64,000 bases of DNA from NCBI RefSeq assembly GCF_039522525.1, contig NZ_BAAADO010000008.1, positions 36,559-100,558 of the forward strand. Direction: 5' to 3'. Under the pieces are notes generated by a model. The model was not told the origin of the DNA and ran no database searches. It saw nothing but the letters and a program-made list of their open reading frames with translations. Both the position numbers and the translations under genes were made by a program. Source of the stretch: Salinibacillus aidingensis. Its GTDB lineage: Bacteria; Bacillota; Bacilli; Bacillales; Alkalibacillaceae. Every line of letters begins with the position of its first letter. The first letter of the stretch is position 1. Shown one piece after another: positions 1-7,816 of this stretch.

Positions 1-1150
1 CTTTACGTGCGGGTCCCGATGCTGATTGGTTAGACGTAGAAGTCTTTGTTCCTTTTAAGACAATCTTATCTACAGGCTCTTTTAAAATTTCTTCATTAAT
101 TTTTATTCTCTTTGTAACTTTCCCGTCCTGTTTCACAACTTTATATTGAATTTCTTTTTTCCCTTTTTCACCTTGCTGCTTTACCTTTCTGTCGCCTGCA
201 TATAAGGAGGAGGTTTCCTCGTATTCTGTATCATAATCGATGTCTTTTTGTTCGATCTTTTCTTCTACGGTTACAACCTGCACTATAGGCTCCTGTTTTT
301 CAACCTTTACCTCCTGTCCAATTTGCAGAATCTCATCCTCTTCTAAATCAGGATTCAAATCAAGAATTTCATCCATGGACAAGTCGTAATCATTCGCAAC
401 GCTTCTTAAAAAATCGCCTTTCTCAATAACATGAACTTTTTCGCTGCTCTTATCCTGTTCCAACAGCTTTAACCCCTGTTCAATCGTTAATAATTCGTTG
501 GGATTGGCCGTTTCTTCTTCAATATGTATTGCCTCTGTTAAAGACAAATCCATCATTACTGACTCACCCGCAGAAAGGGTGCCCTGCTGTTTGTCAGTAT
601 TCTTTTTCTGTTTGTCATTACTGGACTTTGTCTTTTCATCTTTTTCGTTCTCCAGCTCTATGTTTAGCAGATTGTTTTCTTTGGCCTGCTTCAGCTGCTC
701 TTCTGAAAGATATTTGGACTGGAATTCTTTCATCAGCTTCTTTACCATTTCTTTTGTTTTGAAATAGCCGATTTCTTCCTCACCTACGACCAGCTTTTGT
801 GCCTTCACATTGAAGGTGATTTTATTCTTCAGCTTGTTAAGTACCTTCTCATTATTAAAAGAAGGCTGAAAGGCAAATTCCGATATGTATGTAATCTCTT
901 CATTCACAGCAAGATTCAGATCATCATCGTAATTCTTCTCTGCCTGTTCGACCTGTTCCTTTAAAAAGGACTCCACGATTTCTTTATCTCCTACCGAACC
1001 AAGATGTTCACCTGAGACATATACATGATAGATCTTTGGGAAGGAATCCGTCTCGGCCTGTACTGTGCTTACTGATAACAGCAATGCCATACAGACAAGA
1101 AAAATCACCTTGCCATTCAAATGCATCAATCGCTTCTTTTTATATTTCAT
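1..1150 (-). CDS. LysM and G5 domain cell-wall protein, 3' end outside window
   Basis: Reading minus from an ATG at 1150 with the ribosome site GGAGG about 10 nt upstream, the frame stays open to the window edge (about 383 residues seen). A lysine-rich N-terminus with a hydrophobic segment (ICLVCMALLLS-like, residues about 13-30) ends near Ala-Glu and looks like a signal peptide. A LysM motif (VHVIEKGDF, LDLNPDL) lies at about residues 239-282, followed by a G5-like stretch to about 375. Proteins of this build in Bacillaceae usually end in an M23 (LytM) peptidase; that part is not in the window, so the peptidase call is inference. The role is probably peptidoglycan binding or remodelling outside the cell. 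In relatives this position lies between walRK and purA. Confidence 0.75.
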   Translation of the reverse strand, partial: MKYKKKRLMHLNGKVIFLVCMALLLSVSTVQAETDSFPKIYHVYVSGEHLGSVGDKEIVESFLKEQVEQAEKNYDDDLNLAVNEEITYISEFAFQPSFNNEKVLNKLKNKITFNVKAQKLVVGEEEIGYFKTKEMVKKLMKEFQSKYLSEEQLKQAKENNLLNIELENEKDEKTKSSNDKQKKNTDKQQGTLSAGESVMMDLSLTEAIHIEEETANPNELLTIEQGLKLLEQDKSSEKVHVIEKGDFLRSVANDYDLSMDEILDLNPDLEEDEILQIGQEVKVEKQEPIVQVVTVEEKIEQKDIDYDTEYEETSSLYAGDRKVKQQGEKGKKEIQYKVVKQDGKVTKRIKINEEILKEPVDKIVLKGTKTSTSNQSASGPARK

Positions 1151-1402
1151 CGCTACTGTATCCTCCTATAGAGATGGTTTCAATCTGCTATGGTGGTTTT
1201 TTTCTACTATTCACAATTATAATACTAATCTACCATAAATCTACTAATAATATAAATAGAATTAGTAGAAATGTAATATACTTGTATAATAGTTGTTAAA
1301 TTTATACAGTAGTGTGAGAGTATTTGACTTTATTAGCAATCATTCGCAGAAAAGTTTTTTGTTTCGACATGGGAATGTAACAGGTTTATTACAGCTATAA
1401 AA
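1151..1402. other. Intergenic region, no gene seen
   Basis: AT-rich stretch between the LysM/G5 gene and the tRNA-Phe terminator. Apart from the ribosome-binding site of the LysM gene at its left edge I see no convincing gene or structured RNA. It probably holds that gene's promoter. Confidence 0.5.
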
Positions 1403-1443
1403 TAAAAAATCCACCTATTAGCTAAGGGTCTAATAGGTGGATC
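1403..1443 (-). terminator. Rho-independent terminator after tRNA-Phe
   Basis: Stem 1409-1421 pairs with 1430-1442 (13 bp, perfect) around an 8-nt loop. On the minus strand it is followed by a T run (complement of the A run 1404-1409). It lies 13 nt beyond the tRNA 3' end. Confidence 0.85.
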
Positions 1444-1455
1444 TATTCGCTATGA

Positions 1456-1528
<73 letters not shown>

Positions 1529-1593
1529 CTTTATCTGACAACAATGATCATAATATATCATAGATTTAATCAGCAACGCAATCCTTTTTTCCA

Positions 1594-2253
1594 TCACAGC
1601 TTCCTAAGTTGATTTCCATGTTTTAAAATAATGTTTACATGACCAGCTGTACCACTTGTCACATGATTATCTATTTCTGAAACATCAATATTTGCTTTTA
1701 TTTTCACTACTTTATAATTGTTCACTTTAATGGTTTCAGTGTATGGATCACTTTGGCCCAGTAATGAAACCATCTTTGCTTCTTCCTCAAATGGATACTG
1801 ATCATAGAAATCAATATGAAACGAAACGTCCTTACCACTCAAATTCTCAAATGGAAATTCACACACAGCCTGCATGGTATCGGCGGTTATCATTTCAAAA
1901 CTGCACTCACTCGCTTCCTGATCGTAGGAAATGGCGTAGATTCCGTCTGCTAATGTTTTTTGATAGGTATCAGCAAGAGCATTGGGCAGAAAGATACCAG
2001 CTATGATAGCCATAAGGACAAAACGTGACTGGTACTTTTTTAAGGATTTATAGAACATAAACAGGCTGATGATCAGTAAGAGCAGTGACGTAAGCCCAAC
2101 ATATTGTAAACCATTTACTGTCGCCACTGGAATATTCAATATCGATACGATTTCCTCCCCAAATGGATGTCTATGAGGAAATGGAAAGTTTAAAATCATT
2201 GAAGCTATAAACGGTATAAAGGCCATATAGAACAATCTTTTGTTTTCCAGCAT
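1594..2253 (-). CDS. Hypothetical membrane-anchored protein, 219 aa
   Basis: The start ATG is preceded by CGGGAGG at good spacing. Two hydrophobic segments near the N-terminus (about residues 8-24 and 52-68) and a third at about 79-95 are followed by a roughly 120-residue extracytoplasmic domain with no motif I recognise. The domain has two Cys in the stretch CSFEMITADTMQAVC. Its beta-rich look (alternating polar and hydrophobic residues, FHIDFYDQYPF) resembles an Ig-like or DUF fold, but that is only an impression. It is probably a single-gene transcript. Function unknown. Confidence 0.7.
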   Translation of the reverse strand: MLENKRLFYMAFIPFIASMILNFPFPHRHPFGEEIVSILNIPVATVNGLQYVGLTSLLLLIISLFMFYKSLKKYQSRFVLMAIIAGIFLPNALADTYQKTLADGIYAISYDQEASECSFEMITADTMQAVCEFPFENLSGKDVSFHIDFYDQYPFEEEAKMVSLLGQSDPYTETIKVNNYKVVKIKANIDVSEIDNHVTSGTAGHVNIILKHGNQLRKL

Positions 2254-2343
2254 GTTTATACCTCCCGAAAAGCCTTAGGGTACTTGCTCATAAGAAAAGG
2301 AACCACCTATATATATGGAGCCCTGCCCTAAATAGTAATCCAT

Positions 2344-2574
2344 CTAATTGGACCATAACTCTTTAGCACACTGATAAGCGACTTTTAAAAACAGCACAAC
2401 TGCAATAACCAGTAAAATTCCCTTAAATAAAAAATCATATAGATATTGTATATAGTCGCCGACAAATGGGAATTCGAAAAGTAGAGGTAAATCCAGACGT
2501 GCTATTTTATGAATTCCTAACACCAATAATAAACTAATAATCAGCTTGATTAAACAGGTTTTTAATTGATTCAA
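2344..2574 (-). CDS. Small hypothetical membrane protein, 76 aa, TTG start
   Basis: A longer frame begins at 2625. A strong ribosome site AAGGAGGG lies inside it at 2585-2592 and points to TTG at 2574. The first codons of the longer version also fall in the purA terminator stem, so I choose TTG. The product (MNQLKTCLIKLIISLLLV...) has two transmembrane segments, about residues 8-22 and 47-66, and a short charged end. No family recognised. It lies directly downstream of purA but after the purA terminator. Confidence 0.55.
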   Translation of the reverse strand: MNQLKTCLIKLIISLLLVLGIHKIARLDLPLLFEFPFVGDYIQYLYDFLFKGILLVIAVVLFLKVAYQCAKELWSN

Positions 2575-2611
2575 AGCCTGTATTCCCTCCTTAGACTTCC
2601 TCTTCCAAAAC

Positions 2612-2647
2612 AAAAAGCATATCAATTTATACTACCTATTGATATGC
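2612..2647 (-). terminator. purA terminator
   Basis: Perfect 10-bp inverted repeat GCATATCAAT (2617-2626) with ATTGATATGC (2638-2647), 11-nt loop. On the minus strand it is followed by CTTTTTG. It lies about 85 nt past the purA stop. Confidence 0.75.
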
Positions 2648-2731
2648 TCATCGCTGATGACTAATTATATCATTTTCTATTTCTCCTGATAAGCCTTGGA
2701 AGCCATCTGTTTTCCTGCCTTACAGACCCTG

Positions 2732-4021
2732 CTATTCACTGTAGATATCCTTCTGAACGATCGTTTGTGCACGATCAGGGCCTACGGAAAAGATGGCAAT
2801 GGGGATTCCTGTCAATTCGGAAATTCTCTCCATGTAATTTTGAGTGTTTACGGGTAAATCGTCAAAAGAACGAACACCTGTGATGTCTTCCTTCCAACCC
2901 GGCAGTTCTTCGTATACAGGGCTGCACTCAGATAGTACACTCAAGCTTGCAGGGTATTCATCAATCTGTTTGCCCTGATACTCATAGGCTGTACATATTT
3001 TCACCGTGTCCAAACCAGTCAGAACATCTAATGAATTTAAGGATAGATCCGTAATTCCACTTACTCTTTTTGCATGGCGAACCACCACGGTATCAAACCA
3101 TCCTACCCTTCTTGGACGGCCTGTGGTTGTTCCATATTCCCGTCCTGTTTCTCTAATTTGATTGCCGATCTCATCATGAAGCTCTGTCGGGAACGGACCA
3201 TCACCTACGCGGGTCGTGTAAGCTTTTGAAACGCCCATCACACGATTTATCTTAGAAGGGCCAATCCCGGCTCCAACAGTTACGCCGCCTGCAGAAGGGT
3301 TGGATGATGTCACGAATGGATATGTACCCTGATCAATGTCCAGCATCACGCCTTGTGCACCTTCAAATAAAATATCCTTTCCTTCATCTGCCGCTTCATT
3401 TAAAATTACGGAAGTATCGCATACATATGGAGCAATCTCCTGCCCATAGGCAAAGTACTCTTCAAAAATTTTCTCGGCATCAACCGGCTCTGCATCATAA
3501 ATTTTTTCAAACAGAAGATTTTTTTCTTCCACATTGGCCTGCAGCTTAGACCAGAAAATATCTTTATCTAATAAATCAGCAATACGAATTCCAGTACGTG
3601 CGATTTTATCTGAATAGGCCGGACCAATTCCTTTTTTCGTTGTGCCAATTTTATTATCGCCCTTGCTCTGCTCCTGAAGCTCATCCAGCTTGATATGATA
3701 AGGTAAAATAACGTGCGCCCGATTGCTGATCCGTAATTGATCCAGGGAAATGGAGCGTTCCTTTAAATAGTTCATTTCCTCAATCAGTGCTTTAGGATTA
3801 ATCACCAGGCCATTCCCCATTACACAGGTCTTATCCTCATAAAAGATCCCGGACGGAATTAAATGCAGCTTATATGTATCCCCATTAAATACGATGGTAT
3901 GGCCGGCATTATTTCCTCCCTGATAGCGGGCAACTAATTCAGCCTGCTTTGATAAAAAGTCTGTAATCTTCCCTTTTCCTTCATCTCCCCATTGGGTTCC
4001 TACGACTACTGCTGTTGTCAT
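2732..4021 (-). CDS. purA: Adenylosuccinate synthetase
   Basis: Makes adenylosuccinate from IMP, aspartate and GTP, the first committed step from IMP to AMP, in the cytoplasm. The 429 residues match the usual length. The P-loop-like GDEGKGK motif lies at 12-18 with the catalytic Asp13; His41 follows in GGNNAGHT. Other family signatures seen are GTTKKGIGPAYSDK, QGTYPFVTSSN and TTGRPRRVGW. The ATG start has GGGGGTG upstream. The gene is monocistronic, with its own promoter and a candidate PurR box upstream and a terminator at 2612-2647. It sits between two groups of small membrane-protein genes absent from the B. subtilis order. Confidence 0.98.
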   Translation of the reverse strand: MTTAVVVGTQWGDEGKGKITDFLSKQAELVARYQGGNNAGHTIVFNGDTYKLHLIPSGIFYEDKTCVMGNGLVINPKALIEEMNYLKERSISLDQLRISNRAHVILPYHIKLDELQEQSKGDNKIGTTKKGIGPAYSDKIARTGIRIADLLDKDIFWSKLQANVEEKNLLFEKIYDAEPVDAEKIFEEYFAYGQEIAPYVCDTSVILNEAADEGKDILFEGAQGVMLDIDQGTYPFVTSSNPSAGGVTVGAGIGPSKINRVMGVSKAYTTRVGDGPFPTELHDEIGNQIRETGREYGTTTGRPRRVGWFDTVVVRHAKRVSGITDLSLNSLDVLTGLDTVKICTAYEYQGKQIDEYPASLSVLSECSPVYEELPGWKEDITGVRSFDDLPVNTQNYMERISELTGIPIAIFSVGPDRAQTIVQKDIYSE

Positions 4022-4064
4022 TTAACACACCCCCAAAAATATAACCACTCTAATATCCAAGCTA

Positions 4065-4111
4065 ATTCTACCAATGTTATGGAATCATCGTCAAGCAAAA
4101 TCCGAACATTA
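4065..4111 (-). promoter_or_regulatory. purA promoter with candidate PurR box
   Basis: On the minus strand, -35 TTGACG (4089-4094) and -10 TAGAAT (4065-4070) are 18 nt apart. Just upstream, AATGTTCGGATTTT (about 4097-4110) matches the inverted PurBox consensus AWWGTTCGGWWWT. A weaker CTCGAATAAA-like second box lies about 25 nt farther upstream. PurR repression of purA is known in B. subtilis; here it is inferred from the site. Confidence 0.7.
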
Positions 4112-4159
4112 TTGATATAATAGTACATTTTATTCGAGATATTATGTATTGCTCTCACC

Positions 4160-4636
4160 TCAGACTGTTAAATCATTTTCCGTTTTTAAGTCCAAGGCAT
4201 TTTTAAGTAACTTCTGAAGTACTCCGGCGAAAATCGCAATCACTACAGAGGTAAAAATGATGATAAGTCCAATGATAGCTATTCCAGGGTGAAGAGCGCT
4301 TTGGGTTATAAGAAATAACGTACCTGCTGCATACAAAATACTGATCGTTACTGCACAATATTTTATATACATCAAAGCCGCTGCAGACCTATCCGAAAAG
4401 GCATAGTTCTGATCAATGAACTTTAAAAGCTGTAAAGTCTGATAAAGCCCCATAAAAAACGGGATAACGGTTCCATACAATCCGATTAAAACAGGATACT
4501 GCAAATATGCAAATTCCGGATACATTTCCGCTGTGTAGCTCGCTAATCGGGGTAACGCGAATACACACAAAACAAGCACGGTAACCCCAATGAAGAAAAT
4601 GGCCACTTTTAAAAATAATGTTGCTCCTTGTTTCAT
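4160..4636 (-). CDS. DUF2975-type integral membrane protein, 158 aa
   Basis: I start at ATG 4636, 8 nt after GAGAGG; a GTG nine bases upstream overlaps that site. There are four hydrophobic segments (about 7-27, 46-68, 86-108, 117-140 of the short form) with the layout of DUF2975 proteins (FINxNYAFSDRSAAALMYIKY between TM2 and TM3). Many DUF2975 genes are followed by a small Xre-type regulator gene; none is present here. Function unknown. Confidence 0.7.
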   Translation of the reverse strand: MKQGATLFLKVAIFFIGVTVLVLCVFALPRLASYTAEMYPEFAYLQYPVLIGLYGTVIPFFMGLYQTLQLLKFIDQNYAFSDRSAAALMYIKYCAVTISILYAAGTLFLITQSALHPGIAIIGLIIIFTSVVIAIFAGVLQKLLKNALDLKTENDLTV

Positions 4637-4818
4637 GGTAAGCACCTCTCTTTTATTATCCTATCCCAATCTTATTATATAATATATCGTTTTACAATAA
4701 ATTATTATTTTATTTTAATATTATTATATTGTTTTAAGAAGCCTCCTATGTTTTAATAAATAAAAGATAAAACATCTCAGCTTGGAAGTCCGGGATTCTA
4801 AATGAGAGGAGAACATTT

Positions 4819-5169
4819 ATGCCATTTACCGGTTTGGTACTGCTATTTGTCCTGTTTCTTGCTGTTCTTTTTATCATTATAGGTGCTGCTGTATACCGTC
4901 AACAAAGGGATACTCTGAAAAAAACCTCTTTACTGGTGTTATGCACGATATTCCTGCAACTGACCCTGTTTCTATTGTTCTTCACTGGAGCATTAGCCAG
5001 TTTTAATTCTGTGTTAGAGGAAATACTCTGGTGGTTGATTGTTTTAGGTGGCCTTGCGTTCGGGATAAGAGAATGTAAAACGAATATAATTGCAGCATTA
5101 TTATCCATCTTTTTAAGTGTTTTACTAACCATTCTCATGCTTTTGATGCTGTTTGTTACATCTATGTAG
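4819..5169 (+). CDS. Hypothetical membrane protein, 116 aa
   Basis: ATG preceded by GAGAGGAG. It is almost entirely hydrophobic, with about four transmembrane segments: residues 4-25, 38-60, 67-84 and 90-113. Short basic loops (RQQRDTLKK, RECKT) separate them. No family recognised. It is divergent from the DUF2975 gene and followed 74 nt later by a lipoprotein gene on the same strand, possibly as one unit. It is transcribed against the usual direction of this arm. Confidence 0.6.
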   Translation: MPFTGLVLLFVLFLAVLFIIIGAAVYRQQRDTLKKTSLLVLCTIFLQLTLFLLFFTGALASFNSVLEEILWWLIVLGGLAFGIRECKTNIIAALLSIFLSVLLTILMLLMLFVTSM

Positions 5170-5243
5170 CTATTAAAACTTCTTAAACTGATTAGACAGG
5201 TTTGTTAGGATAGAACTAATAGAAATGAAAACGGAGGGGTAGT

Positions 5244-5732
5244 ATTAAAAAGATCTATTTTTTAATTTTGGTCCCAGTGTTTTTATTAACGGGCTGCAGC
5301 TCCCAAACGATGGAGGAAGTCTTTCACGAGGAAATGAACGATCATGATATTGAGAATTATTCAATGTTTTATTTACATAAGGACAAAGCTGCTGAAAAAG
5401 GAATCGTACTCTATCAGACGCCTCCTAAAAAAAATACCTCACTGGTTTATTTTAAAGCTAATGTTTCAAAGGGTGCGGGAGACAAGTGGGAATGGGCGGC
5501 ATCCGCAAGCTGCAATCAAAAATGGGGTCAGACAACAATTACAGACGGTGGCCCTTACATTTACTGTGGAACAGTCGGCAGCAAATATGAAAAAGTTCTG
5601 GTTGATGGCGAAGAGGCCCAAATGGTTCTCTTGGATGAAGCGCAAATCTGGTACCATTTAACCGGGAACAAGAATGCGGAAGGAAAAGCCATTTTAGTTG
5701 ATGGCTCTGAGGAGTGGTTTCACAAAGATTAG
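5244..5732 (+). CDS. Lipoprotein of unknown function, apparent ATT start
   Basis: Reading from ATT at 5244, six bases after GGAGG (5233-5237), gives a textbook lipoprotein signal: (M)KKIYFLILVPVFLLTGC, lipobox LTGC, Cys18. An in-frame TGA at 5226 excludes an upstream start, and no ATG or GTG lies between. The next candidate, TTG 5268, would remove the charged head of the signal and has no ribosome site. The mature part (about 145 residues) is hydrophilic with several Trp and two Cys; no family recognised. It should be anchored outside the membrane. Confidence 0.7.
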   Translation: MKKIYFLILVPVFLLTGCSSQTMEEVFHEEMNDHDIENYSMFYLHKDKAAEKGIVLYQTPPKKNTSLVYFKANVSKGAGDKWEWAASASCNQKWGQTTITDGGPYIYCGTVGSKYEKVLVDGEEAQMVLLDEAQIWYHLTGNKNAEGKAILVDGSEEWFHKD

Positions 5733-5845
5733 CTTTGCATCTTTAAAAGATAACATGAGGCTGAAGGACAATGGGGGTGCCATTTCCCCGGTTTTTAGCC
5801 TTCATTCCGTTTATGAAGGCCATTTATATAAAATCTCAAGCCCTT

Positions 5846-5903
5846 TTATCCACAATTCACACCCGCCATCCATCTTTCACATCCATTATCTTAATTATCC
5901 ACA
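5846..5903. other. Pair of perfect DnaA boxes
   Basis: TTATCCACA occurs at 5846-5854 and again at 5895-5903, same orientation, in the gap between the lipoprotein gene and dnaB. They may form a DnaA-binding cluster; no binding data are available. Confidence 0.5.
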
Positions 5904-5937
5904 GCAGGCCTTATCACTCCTAGTTCTCTATGAAACC

Positions 5938-5973
5938 AAAAAAAGAAACCTATCATAACTGAAATAGGTTTCT
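5938..5973 (-). terminator. dnaB terminator
   Basis: Inverted repeat AGAAACCTA (5944-5952) with TAGGTTTCT (5965-5973). On the minus strand a run of seven Ts follows. The stem overlaps the dnaB stop codon. Confidence 0.85.
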
Positions 5974-7339
5974 AAGCTGGCGGGATGTCCTCTTCGCCAT
6001 ACCTCTGATCTAAGTTTACGAATTTGTTGTATTCTTTTACAAAGGCTAATTCAACTGTGCCAACAGGTCCATTTCTCTGCTTGGCAATAATAATCTCAAT
6101 GATATTCTCTTTCTCTGAGTCTTCCCGATTATAATAGTCATCACGATACAGGAAGCCGATAACGTCCGCGTCCTGCTCAATACTTCCGGATTCACGAATG
6201 TCGGACATAATTGGACGCTTGTCCTGTCTTTGTTCAACCCCACGGGAAAGCTGAGATAAGGCAATAACAGGAACATTCAATTCTCTGGCAAGGGCTTTTA
6301 GCTGTCTCGAAATCTCTGAAACTTCCTGCTGACGGTTTTCACCACTGCGCGTGCCAGAGCCCTGAATAAGCTGTAAATAGTCAATTAAAATCATACCAAG
6401 ACCGCCATCCTGTTTTAAACGGCGGCATTTGGAACGTATTTCATTAACTTTTACGCCAGGAGTATCATCAATATAAATTCCTGCATTTGATAGACTTCCC
6501 ATCGCCATCGTTAGCTTACCCCAGTCTTCAGCTGTGAGATTTCCTGTTCTGAGTCTCTGTGCATCAATATTCCCTTCTGCACAAAGCATACGCATCACCA
6601 GCTGTTCAGCCCCCATCTCCAGACTGAATATGGCTACATTTTCGTCAGTTTGAACGGAAACATTCTGAGCAATGTTTAAGGCAAATGCAGTCTTTCCCAC
6701 AGATGGACGGGCCGCAACAATAATTAAATCATTTTTCTGGAAGCCGGACGTAATCTGGTCCAGGTCTTTAAAGCCTGTAGCAACACCTGTAACTTCTGCA
6801 TCATGGTGATGAAGCTGTTCAATATTATCATAGACTTCAATTAAAACATCTTTTATATTTTTAAATTTTCCGGAGTTCTTTTGATTGGAAACTTCTAAGA
6901 TGCTTTTTTCAGCATCATTTAAAACATTTGTTACTTCTTCTTCCTCGGAAAAACTTGTTTGTACAATATTCGTAGCTGCTGAAATTAATCGTCTTAGTGT
7001 GGATTTTTCCTCAACAATTCTCGCATAGTACTCAATGTTTGCAGCTGTAGGAACTGAATTGGCCAAATCACTTAAATAAGATACACCACCAATGTCATCC
7101 AGCAGCTTTTGATCCTGAAGAAGGGTTGTGATGGTTACAAGGTCAATCGGCTCTCCACGATCTGAGAGCTGAAGCATCATTTCATAGATTTTCTGATGAC
7201 TTGCCCGATAGAAATCTTCCGGAACTAAAATTTCCGAAGCTGTAACAACCGCTTGTGGTTCTAAAAAAATGGCACCAATAACTGCTTGCTCTGCTTCTAT
7301 ATTATGAGGTGGAGTACGATCATTCCATATCTCGTTCAA
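5972..7339 (-). CDS. dnaB: Replicative DNA helicase (DnaB; DnaC in B. subtilis)
   Basis: Hexameric ring helicase that unwinds DNA at the replication fork. At 455 residues it has the family length. An N-terminal DnaB domain (about 10-110) is followed by a RecA-like core. The Walker A motif ARPSVGKTAF is at about 210-219, Walker B is MILIDYLQLI, and QLSRGVEQRQDKRP and SGSIEQDAD are DnaB signatures. No intein is present. It is co-transcribed behind yybS-gdpP-rplI, 30 nt after rplI, and ends at its own terminator. It sits on the left arm in the same order as B. subtilis. Confidence 0.98.
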   Translation of the reverse strand: MNEIWNDRTPPHNIEAEQAVIGAIFLEPQAVVTASEILVPEDFYRASHQKIYEMMLQLSDRGEPIDLVTITTLLQDQKLLDDIGGVSYLSDLANSVPTAANIEYYARIVEEKSTLRRLISAATNIVQTSFSEEEEVTNVLNDAEKSILEVSNQKNSGKFKNIKDVLIEVYDNIEQLHHHDAEVTGVATGFKDLDQITSGFQKNDLIIVAARPSVGKTAFALNIAQNVSVQTDENVAIFSLEMGAEQLVMRMLCAEGNIDAQRLRTGNLTAEDWGKLTMAMGSLSNAGIYIDDTPGVKVNEIRSKCRRLKQDGGLGMILIDYLQLIQGSGTRSGENRQQEVSEISRQLKALARELNVPVIALSQLSRGVEQRQDKRPIMSDIRESGSIEQDADVIGFLYRDDYYNREDSEKENIIEIIIAKQRNGPVGTVELAFVKEYNKFVNLDQRYGEEDIPPA

Positions 7340-7369
7340 AACAAGTTTCCCCTTTCAGCTGAGGAAAAA

Positions 7370-7816
7370 TTATTTTTCCCCAACATGTACTTTGATGGTT
7401 CCTGTAACCTCCTGATGAAGCTTGACTGGAACATTGGTATATCCTAATGCACGAATTGGCTCATCAAGTTCAATTTTACGTTTATCAACTTTAATATTAT
7501 GGGTTTTGTTTAGTTCATCGGCAATTTGCTTGCTGGTAATTGAACCAAACAACCGACCTGCATCTCCTGCTTTTGCCTTTAATTCCACAGTAAGATTGGC
7601 AAGGGTTTCTTTAAGCTTTTTTGCTTCTTCTAATTCTTCCTGTTCCTGCTTCTTCTGCTTGTTCTTCTTCGCTTCCAGTGCTTTTAAGTTCGCATTGGTT
7701 GCTTCCACGGCAAGGTTGTTTTTTAAAAGATAATTACGTGCATAGCCCTCAGCTACATCCTTTACTTCGCCTTTTTTTCCTTTGCCTTTTACGTCTTTAT
7801 TGAAAATAACCTTCAC
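7370..7816 (-). CDS. rplI: 50S ribosomal protein L9
   Basis: 148 residues, the family length. The N-terminal domain starts MKVIFNKDVKGKGKKGEVKDV and is joined by a long Lys/Glu-rich helix (about 40-75) to the C-terminal domain (LFGSITSKQIAD). It binds 23S rRNA at the base of the L1 stalk. It starts with GTG, overlapping the gdpP stop by four bases, so the two are translationally coupled. Confidence 0.97.
   Translation of the reverse strand: MKVIFNKDVKGKGKKGEVKDVAEGYARNYLLKNNLAVEATNANLKALEAKKNKQKKQEQEELEEAKKLKETLANLTVELKAKAGDAGRLFGSITSKQIADELNKTHNIKVDKRKIELDEPIRALGYTNVPVKLHQEVTGTIKVHVGEK

Noticed and set aside
498..767. Plus-strand ORFs opposite the LysM/G5 gene
   Set aside because: Shadow frames of a well-supported minus-strand gene with signal peptide and LysM.
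5798..5820. GCCTTCAT/ATGAAGGC hairpin as terminator of the lipoprotein gene
   Set aside because: No T run on either side; may be chance.
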